Positions 34,919-45,309 of a DNA stretch of 64,000 nt are shown here, one piece after another (position 1 is the first letter of the stretch; each line of letters opens with the position of its first letter). This DNA is from Ganoderma boninense (taxonomy: Eukaryota; Basidiomycota; Agaricomycetes; Polyporales; Polyporaceae): NCBI GenBank assembly GCA_002900995.3, contig CM035308.1:62001-126000 (forward strand). Reading direction: 5' to 3'. Made by a program: the position numbers and the translations under genes. The notes under the pieces were generated by a model that saw only the letters and a list, made by a program, of their open reading frames with translations, ran no database searches and was not told the DNA's origin.

Positions 34919-35039
34919 ACCCCCGAGGGCCGAGATATTGTCAACCGTCCGCGCGTCCGCACTGAACGAGTCGGCTCGGGTAGACTTGAACTGGCTCTGT
35001 CTCGTCTTTGGTCATCTTCTCATTCGATTTTCCGTCTCG

Positions 35040-35899
35040 ATGTCGCGCCAGCCACAGGTGAGCACAGCGTTATCCACGTCTCTCGCGTCTTGTCGCCAAA
35101 CACTGGCACCGTCACGGTTCTGTCTCTCCCTCCCTTCAATCCGAATCCAGGTTTCTCGATCTACCCAGGAAGGCGACTCACAGGCCCCGCGTGCCCTCTG
35201 CAAGATCGATGAGCACATGATGGGTCTGGTCCCCTCGTGGAAGCCCCTCGACGCGCAGGAGCTGCGCGACTTCCTGTTCTTGAGCGGCGCCACTGAAGAT
35301 ACGTTGGAGTCGACTCTCCAGTCTTTCAACCACTCGGTCGAACTGAACCTCCAGCGAGGCGGAGTGAGAGTAATCGGGGTACGTGCTCGTATCGTCATCT
35401 GCTCCTTCGCGTTACCGTTGTCTCAACGTATATTCCAAACGTGGTATAGGTCAAGCCCCAGCCGGGCGACCCGAATGTCTACACTATCCGTATCCCCGAT
35501 TCCCCGTATTGCCTCCGCATGTGGGCGGGGGGCATGGACTTCTGGGGCCAGTTCTGCCTCGACTTCTTCGACGTCGAGCGCAGGGTCCCAGTAAATCTTC
35601 CCGCTGGGTACGCCCTATTCCCGGGCATGTCGTCACTCCCGCCCGGCATCAGTGCCGGCCATGCCCCCCCTGTTCACAAGGCGCACCTCCTACGGCCGCA
35701 GAAGGCCTGCCCACTCGGTTCATGGGAGCGGAACATGGGCATGAAAACGATCCCCGACGGGGAAGAGAAGTGGAGCGTCCCCGAAGGCATGCATCTCATG
35801 CTGAGACGGGACGGCCACCCGGACTTTATGTTTCAGATGCCCGCCAGGCAGGCCCCGGTAGTCATTGCGCAGCCCCAGCTGGGGTACCCCGCCTACTAA
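35040..35899 (+). CDS. Tandem-family copy C, intact, unknown function
   Basis: Exons 35040-35057 (MSRQPQ), 35151-35378 and 35450-35899 join in phase 0 to give 231 residues. The family is not recognised. It differs from copy B mainly in exon 2 (ALCKIDEHMMGLVPSWKPLD, FLSGATEDTLESTLQSFNHS) and in loop residues of exon 3, while the RMWAGGMDFWGQFCLDFF, ACPLGSWERNMGM and RDGHPDF blocks are kept. Exon 3 is exactly 450 bases, as in copies A and B. The lack of stops and the preserved splice sites argue that this copy is under coding constraint. It lies immediately right of the LTR element, which inserted about 80 bases upstream of its CACGTG cluster and so may have changed its distal regulation. Confidence 0.75.
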
Positions 35900-36307
35900 G
35901 CTGCGCGCTAGAATTGCTGGTTGTTGTTTTCAAGATGTTGTATCGCTCTCGTTGTGCTGTGATTGCCCTGCCTGCGTGTACTGTACATACTAGCTAGAAG
36001 GTGGCGCCGCCCTTCAGATATGCAAACGGAAGAGCGATCCTGTTTTCGTTCAGACACACACGCGTTCTTGGACTCGGATTCCCCTCTCCTCCAATGATTT
36101 CGTTTAGTTTCCATGGCATGCTGACATGGAACACAATAATGTCCAGCTCCGACCCATCGTCCTCCCTTCGTAGTAAGTAACATCGGCTTGAGTGGTTCTA
36201 GAATCAGCTGCGGCTGTCTAGACAAGCTTATTTCGCTCAATGGAGACTCGGACATGAGTACATGCCCGCAATCCCGACCAAGGCTGCCCATCAGCACAAG
36301 GAGTTGG
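35900..36307. other. Spacer between copies C and D
   Basis: This holds the copy C 3' flank. No gene or repeat was identified. Confidence 0.5.
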
Positions 36308-36323
36308 ACGCGTCCACGTGATG
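36308..36323. promoter_or_regulatory. Shared 16-bp promoter word of copy D
   Basis: ACGCGTCCACGTGATG here lies about 360 bases before the copy D start, much further than in the other copies, because a MITE has inserted between the word and the gene. The following bases up to AGCGCC match copy E at all but one position. Confidence 0.7.
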
Positions 36324-36358
36324 GTGTGTTCGAAAAGTAGCGCCTAAAACGGAAATAT

Positions 36359-36603
36359 CACGACGGGGATTCCGAGTTTTTGGACGGGAGAAAAGTGGCT
36401 GAAAAGGGATTACGCGTGGAAGCCTTTTCTTCTCACGTGATCAAATGAGAGAAAAGTCTCCTAAAAGCGTCCCAAAAGGATAACATTCTACCCCTTTTGC
36501 TCGACTTTTCTCCCTTTTGTCACGAGGGGGAGAATAAGTCAACCGCGAGTAATCCCTTTTAATCGGCTTTTCTCCCGTCAAAAATCTCGGAATCCCCGCC
36601 GTG
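36359..36603. mobile_element. 245-bp MITE with about 60-bp terminal inverted repeats
   Basis: The left end starts CACGACGGGGATTCCGAG, and the reverse complement of the right end starts CACGGCGGGGATTCCGAG. The match continues for about 60 bases (36359-36419 against 36603-36543) with few mismatches. The flanks are TAT on both sides, suggesting a 2-3 base TA/TAT target duplication. The short interior has no coding capacity, so the element is non-autonomous and of DNA-transposon type; the superfamily is not certain. It carries its own CACGTG at 36434-36439. Its right flank TATATAAG lies about 70 bases before the copy D ATG and may serve as its TATA box. Confidence 0.85.
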
Positions 36604-36678
36604 TATATAAGTATTCACCGTCCGCAAGCGTGCTTTGTCTGAGTCTCCGGCCGTCTCCTCACTCGATTTTGTGTTCCG

Positions 36679-37548
36679 ATGTCGCGCCAGTCGCAGGCGA
36701 GTCTTGCGTCGTCCATGGCTCTCGTTCATTTGCCCCTGACGCAACACTCCTCTCTCCCTTCCCCTCTTCGCTCCAGGTTTCTCCGACTCGTCGGACTCGG
36801 AGCCAGTCTACCCAGGACGCGGACGCAGACACACAGACTCCGGTGGCACACTGCAGGTTCGACGAGCATGTGATGAACCTGATCCCGTCGTACAAGCCCC
36901 AGAGCAGGGACGAGCTCCGCGACTTTCTGTTCTCGTTTGGCGCCACCGAGGAGACGTTGGACGGCTATCTGGAGTCGTACAACGACATAACGGAGGACGC
37001 CATCCAGCACGGCGGGTTCAGGGTCATGGGGGTACGTTTTCTTTCATTTTTCTGTCACTTCCCTCGTGCTCTCTCAACGTGTGCATCAAACGCGCTCCAG
37101 GTCAAGCCCCAGCAAGGCGACCCGAACGTCTACACCGTCCGCGTCCCCGACTCCCCCTACGTCCTCCGCATGTGGACGGGGGGCATGAACTACTGGAGCC
37201 AGTTCTGCCTCGACTTCTTCGATGTCGAGCGCAGGGTCCCCGTGAACCTCCCCGCCGGGTACGCCCTATTCCCGGGCGTGTCGTCCCTCCCGCCCGGCAT
37301 CGGCGCAGGCCATGCGCTCCCCGCGCATATGGCGCACTTAGCACGACCACAGAAGGCCTGCCCACTCGGTTCGTGGGAACGAAACATGGGCATGACCTCG
37401 ATTCCTCATGGAGAGAGAGAAATGGAGCATCCCCGAAGGCATGGCTCTTATGCTGAGACGGGATGGCCACCCAGACTTCATGTTCCAGATGCCTGCCAGA
37501 CAGCCTCCGGTTGTGTATGCCCAGCCCCAGCTGGGCTATCCCGTGTAA
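36679..37548 (+). pseudogene. Tandem-family copy D, frameshifted in exon 3
   Basis: Exon 1 (36679-36696) encodes MSRQSQ and is followed by gcgagt, so intron 1 would be of the rarer GC-AG type. Exon 2 is 36777-37031 (85 codons, in frame) and exon 3 starts at 37101. Exon 3 follows the family through ACPLGSWERNMGMTSIPHG. One extra base within GAGAGAGA (about 37411-37420) then replaces the conserved EEKWS-x-PEG...FQMPARQP end with an unrelated sequence running to 37652. The original frame, read past the lesion, ends at the TAA at 37546-37548, and exon 3 is 448 rather than 447 bases. The rest is well conserved. A polymerase or consensus slip in the GA run is as likely as true decay. Confidence 0.6.
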
Positions 37549-38001
37549 TAAACCGTAGAAATAGCTTTGTTTCGATGTTGTATCGCTGTCGTTATGCTAT
37601 GATTCCCCCGCACGTACGCGCCACTGCTCTTCGGGACATGCGCATGGGCTGAGAGCGGACACCCTATTTTCGCTCGTTCAGACCTTTGTGCTAGGACCCG
37701 ACTTCCCCCCACCCTGCTCTTCCCTAACAACTCTCAAGACCTCGTGGCCTCGATGGGTGCTCGTAAACTCTGCGGTCATTGCATGCAGGCAGGCAAAGTT
37801 CCGGGTACTTATGATCAGCGCTCGGCTTGGCTTCGGGCAGGGCCGCGCCGTGTCGTCGAACTTGAACCACCAGACACAATGTCCAGCACCGGCCAACCAT
37901 CATCTCTTCCGAGCCATTATCGCCAGCTGGAGGGTATCTGTATTCAGAGTCGAGTCGAGCCGGACGCACTACTGTGCTACTTACACGCTCTTCCCGAGCA
38001 G
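37549..38001. other. Spacer between copies D and E
   Basis: This contains the copy D 3' flank, including the tail of its shifted frame. No gene, repeat or additional family fragment was seen. Confidence 0.45.
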
Positions 38002-38017
38002 ACGCGTCCACGTGATG
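38002..38017. promoter_or_regulatory. Shared 16-bp promoter word of copy E
   Basis: ACGCGTCCACGTGATG lies about 130 bases before the copy E ATG and is followed by GTGTGTTCGAAAAG and AGCGCC, as in copy D. This spacing resembles copies B and C and probably reflects the ancestral promoter. Confidence 0.7.
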
Positions 38018-38143
38018 GTGTGTTCGAAAAGCAGCGCCGAACACCGACGCACGCACCGTCTCCGAGTTCAGCCTGAGCCACAGCTCGAGGAGTTTCAGAC
38101 TTGCTCCATCTCAGGCCGTCTTCTCACTCAATTTCTCGTTCCA

Positions 38144-39050
38144 ATGTCGCGTCAGCCACAGGTGAGTCTCGTCGTTGTCTCCACTGTTCTCGGTAGTGAT
38201 CATTCTGGCTCTGGCTCTTCAAGTTGCAGCCGATCACTCCCGTCTCTTCCTCGCTGCGCCCCCGTACTAGTGGCACTCCCGCTTCTCGAGCTCCCCAGGC
38301 CTTCCGATTGCAGGCAGACGCAGCGCAGAGTCCACAGGCCCAGAATATGCCGCTCTGCAAGTTCGACACATGATGAGGCTGATCCCGACATACAAGCCGC
38401 TCGACGAGCAGCAGCTCACCGACTTCCTGCTCACGATTGGCGCCACCAAGGATACGCTCCCCGAGTATCTGCAGTCCTACAACCACATGACCGAGCGAAA
38501 ATTCCAGACGGCGGGTGTCAAAGTCATCGGGGTGCGTCCCGCGTCGTCGTCTCCCTCGTCTCTAAGATCTTACGGTATCTCAACAGCGTGTTCTACATAC
38601 TAGGTCAAGCCTCTCCCGGATGATCCGAACGTCTACAGCGTCCGCGTCCCCGACTCACCCTACGCCATCCGGATATGGGGCGGCGGCATGGCCTACTGGG
38701 GCCAGTTCTGCCTTGACTTCTTCGACGTCGAGCGACGGGTCCCGGTTAACCTGCCCCCTGGGTACGCCCTGTACCCGGGGCTGTCGTGCCTCCTGCCCGG
38801 CATCGGTGCAGGCGATGCCCTCCCCGCTCACAAGGCGCACTTAATACGACCCCCCAAGGCCTGCCCGCTGGGCTCGTGGGAGCGCAACATGGGCATGGCC
38901 TCGATTCCCGACGGAGAGGAAAAGTGGAGCGTCCCCGAGGGCTCGTACCTTACGCTGCGGCGCGAAGGTCACCCGGATTTTGCGTTCCAGATGCCCATCA
39001 GGCAGCCGGTCGTCGCCGCGCAGCCCCAGCTGGGGCACCCCCGCTACTGA
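38144..39050 (+). pseudogene. Tandem-family copy E, 4-base deletion in exon 2
   Basis: Exon 1 (38144-38161) encodes MSRQPQ. Exon 2 (38299-38531) reads MPLCKFD and then lacks the four bases that in other copies complete the codons for glutamate and histidine of DEHMM, so the frame meets TGA. Its length is 233 bases; 237 would be in phase. Exon 3 (38604-39050) is open and conserved (YAIRIWGGGMAYWGQFCLDF, ACPLGSWERNMGMASIPDGE, FAFQMPIRQP), ending GHPRY. Translation from the ATG pair directly after the deletion (38370) would give a protein lacking only the first 30 or so residues, so a functional shortened form cannot be excluded. It is the most divergent copy in exon 2. Confidence 0.6.
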
Positions 39051-39550
39051 GCGTTGCATGCGCTGTTGTTGTGTCGATATTGCGTCCCTCTCGTCATGTT
39101 TTGTGCCCCGAATGTATCACTATGTTCACAACCACGCTTTGAATGTATCTCGGGCGTACCGAATGAGATCCTGTTTAAGTTTCGCTCTTGCAGAGTCCCC
39201 CGCTGGTGGCCGGTTATCCCATTCCGCCAAACAACATTGGACGTTGAAATATTCATGACATGGCATGACCAGACGTCGCCGTCACCATCAATCAGGTACG
39301 GTACGGTCGGGCTAAGTAGAGCACATTGCGTATGTACGGTAAGTATACGTCCGACAACAACTTGAGAGTGAGGATATACACACACAGCGACTACGAATAC
39401 AAGCATGTCAACAAACGTCCCTGTATGACTAGTGAAGAGGAACATATACGTAGCAAATACACCGCCAAGACTCGCCGCCCACTACGTTAACTTCGAGACG
39501 CTCTGAGTCTCCAGCGCAGGCATGCACACGGCGCGGCGCCGAGGCCTGAG
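39051..39550. other. Convergent intergenic region
   Basis: The 3' flanks of family copy E and the capping-enzyme gene meet here. Nothing else was recognised. Confidence 0.5.
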
Positions 39551-41163
39551 CTATCGCCCCTCGACCCCAGGCGCGGCGTTGCGCGTCAAGATGCGCGCGT
39601 TGTTCACGAACGCATGAACGAGCTCGTCGAACGCGTTCTGCTCCTCCATGCTCAGCGCCGGGTCCCCGCGCTTCGCGGCCATCGCCACGAGGTACTCCGA
39701 GTTTTTCAGCTCCACCTCGAGCTCGTGCAGCACCTCCGGCTGTCGTATCGCGTCGTCCACCCATCCGCCCATCCGCCCATCCATTCACCCAGTCAGCGCA
39801 CGGACGCAAGGAGGAACAAGAAGCGGGGGGGAGGGAGAGAGACGGACGCACCTTGGAGTTCGGGCCGGCGGTCGCGGTGACCTGCGTGAGGTCGATGGCG
39901 AACTCCTGGTGCGAGTAGCTAAGCCGGTCTTTCCGCCGCGTGTGTGTCGGGGTGCCCAGTGGCGGGGGGACTGCGATGGGGAGGAAGAGCGGCTGCGGGT
40001 CAGCGATCTCGTTTTCGGTCGCGCTTCCGTGACAGAGGGTACGGTAAAAGGAATCTGCAGGGGGCGGGGGCGCGTCTGCCGCCCACTCTCCGAGCGGCGC
40101 CGATCCACACCCACCCGCGACCCTACTCGGGTTCGCGCTCGCTGGCATCTATATCGCCCCCGGGGTGCTCGCGGAGGCGAAACGGACGCGCAAGGAGGCG
40201 CATGTAGACGCAAGGAACGCACGAGAGACGAGAGAGAAGGAACGTACCGGGTATTTCCATGTTGACGCTGACGCGCCAGTCGACGAGGCGTTTCGGGGAG
40301 TAGATGTTGAGGTCGCCAAGGCGGACCTTGCGCATGCACGCGCGGACGTCGCCCGTCTTCTCGTCGCGGGTGACGCGGATCTTGTCGCGGCCGCGGTCGG
40401 GCTCGAAGAAGTTGTCGACGAGGCGGAGGTGCTCGTAGTCGATCTGGAGGTCGGCGTTCTTGAGCTTGAGCTCGTTGAGCAGCTTGTTGAAGTGCTGGTG
40501 CTGTTTCTGCGTGGGGGGCACGCAAAACACGCGGGCCGCGTGAGCATGCGGGCGCGCGCGAACACAGGGCGTGAAAGGGGAGACGCACTGCGGACATGTT
40601 GGACTCGAAGCGGAGGTCGATGGAGTCGGGTGCGAGGACTGTGGCGCGGAGAAGACAAGGGATAAGGAGAGGAATTAGGAAGCATACGTGAGCAGCCGAG
40701 AGCAGCAGGAACGTGAGCCTGGAGAGTCAGTCAAAACCCTCTGCGACACACTCGCAAACGCATACGCACTCGTCTCGACGAGAACGGGCATCTGTAATCT
40801 CTGGCCACTGGTGCGATCCTTGAGGAGCCCGATTTTCGCTTCCACCTCGATGGTGCCGCCAGTATCTGGGGGCCGGTTGCTGATGTGGAAGTGGATGAAG
40901 TCGGCTATCTCGCGGATGAACTCGTCGAGCGGCTCGACGCCGAGGATGCTGGGCTGCAGCGCGGGTTTCGGTGCAATGTCGCCGCCGCCGCTGTGGCCGT
41001 TCCCGTTGGCCGAGTACATGCGCGAATGGGAGTGGGGGCCGTCGGGCCCGCCGTCGAACGAGTGGGAGGAGCCTGCGGTGGACGGCCGGGTCGGAGAGGA
41101 ATGGCGAGCGCGTTTGGATGGGCGGTCGCTGAAGAGCTCCGAGTCAGACGAAGGGGCGTCCAT
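39551..41163 (-). CDS. CET1: mRNA-capping enzyme subunit beta (RNA 5'-triphosphatase)
   Basis: The enzyme removes the gamma phosphate from nascent pre-mRNA as the first step of cap synthesis in the nucleus. Fungi use the metal-dependent tunnel fold seen here. From ATG 41163 (MDAPSSDSELFSDRPSKRAR) a polar N-terminus leads to LGVEPLDEFIREIADFIHFH and the first metal-binding glutamate strand GGTIEVEAKIGLLKDRTSGQ. Further exons give VLAPDSIDLRFESNMSA, QHQHFNKLLNELKLKNADLQ, VDNFFEPDRGRDKIRVTRDE, MRKVRLGDLNIYSPKRLVDW, then KDRLSYSHQEFAIDLTQVTA, and finally the second glutamate motif LHELEVELKNSEYLVAMAAK. The stop is at 39551. At least five exons are needed; junctions are approximate. Yeast CET1 is longer, with a guanylyltransferase-binding segment; this protein is compact. 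Upstream codons back to 41280 are probably 5' UTR. Confidence 0.88.
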
Positions 41164-41458
41164 AGAGGGTGCTGCAGCCAGAGAGCGTCGCGCGAGCGTG
41201 AAGGGGCGACCAGACAGCACCAATGCAAGAATCCAGGCCGGAGACGCAGATGAGGAAGCGAAGACGTGGAAGGTTTGCAAGGTGATGCAGCCACCCGCAG
41301 TACGTGTTGCGCTCGCTAAACGCGATTAGACGCGCGCTTATCTGAGTGTGTGCACGTGCCCGAACGCGTCTCGCGAATTAGACGCTCTAATACCGCACCG
41401 GACCTTGCATCCGGGCGTTTGTACACCTTCCACCGTCCTTTGCTCCCATCCACGACCA
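41164..41458. promoter_or_regulatory. Divergent promoter shared by CET1-like and BCKDHA-like genes
   Basis: Only 295 bases separate the two start codons, which face away from each other. Both 5' UTRs and promoters must fit here. No clear TATA box was seen. Confidence 0.6.
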
Positions 41459-42611
41459 TGTTCCGGCCGGTGCGCATCCCCAAACTTTCCTCGCCCTTGC
41501 TCTCCAGGGTCTCCCGCACGTCCCAGAGGAGGGGTGTAGCGGGCACGACACCAGAACTGCCGGAAAAGTGCACTCGGGACGCTCCCCACCTCGTCCTCCC
41601 CGATCACTTCCAAGCTGCACTTCTTCAACTCAGTCACGAGCGGCGAGAAGCAGATCCCCACCTACAGAGTCCTTGACGGCGCGGGTCAACCTATTGAAGG
41701 AGCAGAGGTTCCAGAGGTGCGTCTTCGTTCTCTCTCCTGCATGCGCACAGTCGGAGGAGGAAACGGGCATGCTGAATGCGCGACGGTCTAGATCGACAAG
41801 GCTCTTGCCCTCAAGATGTGGGGGCGGCCTATTTCCCTACCCATACCTGCTTATTTATAGTCGCATACAATAGGTACAAGCACATGGTGCAGCTCCCCAT
41901 CCTGGACGAAACGCTCTATAACCTCCAGCGCCAGGGACGCATTAGTTTCTATGTGAGTGCCTAGCGCGTCTCTTCGCGGGACTGGTTAGCTTATACAGTC
42001 CCCATAGATTACCTCCGTGAGTGCTGCAAAAATTCGGAGGCGTTCCTGCCCTGATCGATCCTGTAAAGTATGGAGAGGAAGCTGCCGTTATCGGTTCTGG
42101 AGCCGCCCTCGCTCCGGACGACGAGTAAGTGTTCCTGTCCTCTCATGGCAGGCAACTTTACTCAACGGTAGACCAGGATACTGGGTAAGAACCACGCTTG
42201 CGTCCTCAGCCCTTTTTGCGGTCCTAAATGCGTAGGCAGCGCAATATCGCGAGCAGGGCGCGCTGCTCTTCCGCGGTTTCACCGTCGACGACATCATGAA
42301 CCAGTGTTTCGGCACCTACCTTGACTCGAGCGGCATGGGCAAGCAGATGCCAGCCGTAAGCATCCATTCCCCGTCCTACCCCGGCTGTTCCTAATTCTTG
42401 TCATGTTTGTAGCACTACGGCTCGAAAGAATTCCACTGGCATACGATCTCCTCCCCGCTAGCCACGCAGATACCCCAAGCAGCAGGCGTCGGGTACGCGA
42501 TCAAGCGCGACCCGAACCGCCGCGGCAAGAACTGCGCCGTCGTCTACTTCGGCGAGGGCGCCGCCTCCGAGGGCGACTTCCACGCCGGCCTCGCATTAGG
42601 TACGCATACCG

Positions 42612-42648
<37 letters not shown>

Positions 42649-43485
42649 TCCTCTCCTCGTCATTCGGGCGCTGACGTCCTGATAGCATCGACGATCCCGT
42701 CGCCGACGCTGTTCATCGCGCGCAACAACGGCTTCGCGATCTCGACGCCCTCGGCGGAGCAGTACTACGGGGACGGCATCGCGTCGCGCGGGCCGGGCTA
42801 CGGCGTGCACACGATCCGCGTCGACGGCAACGACGTCCTCGCCGTCTACGCCGCCACCAAGGAGGCCCGCCGGCGGTGCATTGAGGAGGGCCGTGCCGTC
42901 CTGCTTGAGACCATGACCTACCGGTGGGTCTTTTCCCTGTCTCCCCTTTCTGCCTGATCTTCCCCCTCCCCTGATAGTGCTAGATAGCTGACTGAACCTT
43001 GGTGCGTGCGAGCAGGGTGGGGCACCACTCGACGTCGGACGACTCGTTCGCGTACCGGCCGCGCAAGGAGGTCGAGGACCGGAAGCGGCTGGACAACCCT
43101 GTCCTGCGCTTCCGCTCTTCCTCGAGGCGCGCGGGTGGTGGTCCGCGGACGAGGAGGCGGCGCTCGTGGCCGCGTTCAAGGCGGAGGTGGGCGCGGCGTA
43201 CAAGCGCGCGGAGCGGCTGCCCAAGCCGCCCGTCGCGGAGATGTTCGAGGAGGTGTATGGCGGCGAGATGCCGTGGAACCTGGTGCGTCCCGCTTGCTTG
43301 AGGGGGGAGGGGGGGGGGAAGAGCTAGAGCTAGAGCTGACCACCGCGGTGTTGTGCGTTGCGCCCTTGCAGAAGGAGCAGAGGGAGGAGCTGGGGAGGCT
43401 GATCAGGAAGTACGGGCGGACGTGGGAGCCGTGGCGCGCGGAGCTGAAGAAGCACCAGGGCGAGGGGAAGGAGTTCTTCGACTGA
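41459..43485 (+). CDS. Branched-chain 2-oxoacid dehydrogenase E1 alpha subunit, mitochondrial
   Basis: This subunit, with E1 beta, carries out thiamine-diphosphate-dependent decarboxylation of the oxoacids of leucine, isoleucine and valine. The start [20 protein letters not shown] is a typical mitochondrial presequence. Exons then give [100 protein letters not shown], the cofactor motif [15 protein letters not shown]...[23 protein letters not shown] (phosphorylation-loop region) and the closing [20 protein letters not shown]. Two one-base corrections are required: one A too many in AAAA (41564-41567), and one base missing near 43113 between RFR and LEARGWW. Because the gene is otherwise conserved throughout, consensus error is more likely than loss. 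It is divergent from the capping gene. Confidence 0.88.
42614..42643. repeat. (TC)n microsatellite in an intron
   Basis: About 14 uninterrupted TC units lie in the intron after the exon ending FHAGLAL of the E1 alpha gene. Confidence 0.85.
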
Positions 43486-45309
43486 GGACTGAGGACTGAG
43501 GACCGAGGTGCTTGGGTCGGCTTAGGCACAGGGACCGGGACCGGGACGTCGGGACCGTCGGGACTGCATATAGCACGAAAATACAGATACATCTTCCTGA
43601 CCGCTATCGAGTTCTTGGTGAAGGCGTCTGAGGACGCCCCAGAAGTCCCAGGCTAATATCAGCAAGGAGCTTCCTGAAAGCTGTATTGGCCTGAAGCAAC
43701 CTGAAGCGACCTGTCATGCTGTCATGCTTCCCAGGGGTGACAGGTCCGGGGAAGCTCAGAGTGTCGGCCCCCGCAACAGTACTTTTTGCTGATGTCACTG
43801 CCTACTTGTCCGCCAGTATTCGCCAGTCGTACTTGGACGAACGGAGGTCGCTATGATCAGGTCGCCATGCGCAGGATTGCCAGTGAACTTTGCAGCCCCC
43901 CGGGGTATATTTCTCCGGGCGGGTATAGCGGAGGGCCAGCCCCAGTAAGTAAATAGGATTTTAGAGTGAGACTCGTACGTACACCATACGGCACTGCGTG
44001 ATGCTGTATCCACGGACGGGGACAGCGACAAAAGCGATGTCGCCCACGCAGCTCGTACGCAGCTCCGGATGAGACCTGCGTGCATGACCCAAACGCTAAC
44101 TCTCGTCAGAACATTCGAAGAGCCCTCAAGCGGAACCGAACCCCACCTTTCCAGCGAGGAAGAAGACGAGCCATCGAGGAACTTAGGAACTCCGAGTATG
44201 TACTGTAGATAACAGCGAGAATGAGCCGCGCTGCATGCACTCCCACCCGCAAGCCCGATATGTGTCACGCCTGGATCGGGGCCCACGCCGACTTCGGAGG
44301 CCCTCCGAGCTTCTCGTGTGGGGTCCGCTGATGTGGTGTTCTCACAGCGCGTATGCTAAGTAATTAAAAATGATGAGCTCGTTGGGCGTAATCGCCATAG
44401 AGACGGGGACGGACGCGAAAAGATTCAGAGCCTCTAGACTGACCGATATCAGCCACCGACCGCTGGGCGGGAACTTGGAGGTCACGCCGTGGGCCGAGGG
44501 CGGGTCACCGGAGACGGAGGCGGGGGCCTGGAAGAGGGAGATAGAATGCGATTGCCATGCACGCCGTTCCGCGCGCGAGTCGTAGAGACAGAGTAGATGG
44601 GACTGCGGCCGGGAAGCAGAGATGGGTGAGATGCGAATCACCAGGGCCCTGGGCTAATCAGCTCTTGCTGGCCAGCACCGACCATCGTCAGCTCCGAGCT
44701 TGGCCCTGGATGGCATTGGGGGGGACCCCGAGAGTGGATAGTGGATTCGGAGAGGCGGGAAGAAGCGGAGAGAAGAGATAGAGGGTTGTGCCCTTCCGGA
44801 CTCCGGAGGATAAACGGGGGGTCTGAAGAGAGCTAAAAGCAGTCAGCCGTATTTTTTTGAGGACGAATTGGGGGCAGAAGAGTCGCGTGAAATTGACTGC
44901 ACCCCACAAATAGGCGCTGCTGTGGTTTGGGACGCAATGGAGAGAGTGTCGATGCGTTCTGGGCTACTTTTATGAGGGAGTCGGAAGAGGAGAGGACAAT
45001 GGAGGGAGAACGGGGGTTTTCCGGGTCCTGGGAGGAAGCCGGCGGGAGGAGATCTGATCATAGACCGGGCGGTTGTCGCGGGGACGATTCCCAGCACAAG
45101 CGCCAAGAGGCACCTTGTCTTTCGCCGTGTTGTTTGCGCATTCGCATTCTTCGCCCGTTGCCAGTCGCCGCACTGCAACAAGACTCGTCCGCCTCTGGAT
45201 GCCTTGCTAGACGGCCGACGACGTCTTTTTCCACCAAGCAGGACCAGCAGGACCGCGTCCGCTCCTTTCGCGGCTGTCCCCTCAATCTCCAGCATTGAGC
45301 AGGCTTCCG
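43486..45309. other. Intergenic, no supported gene
   Basis: A 163-codon minus-strand frame (44286-43795) and shorter frames show no domain. The right part is the promoter side of the membrane-protein gene at 45310 and contains a poly-T run near 44850. Confidence 0.4.
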
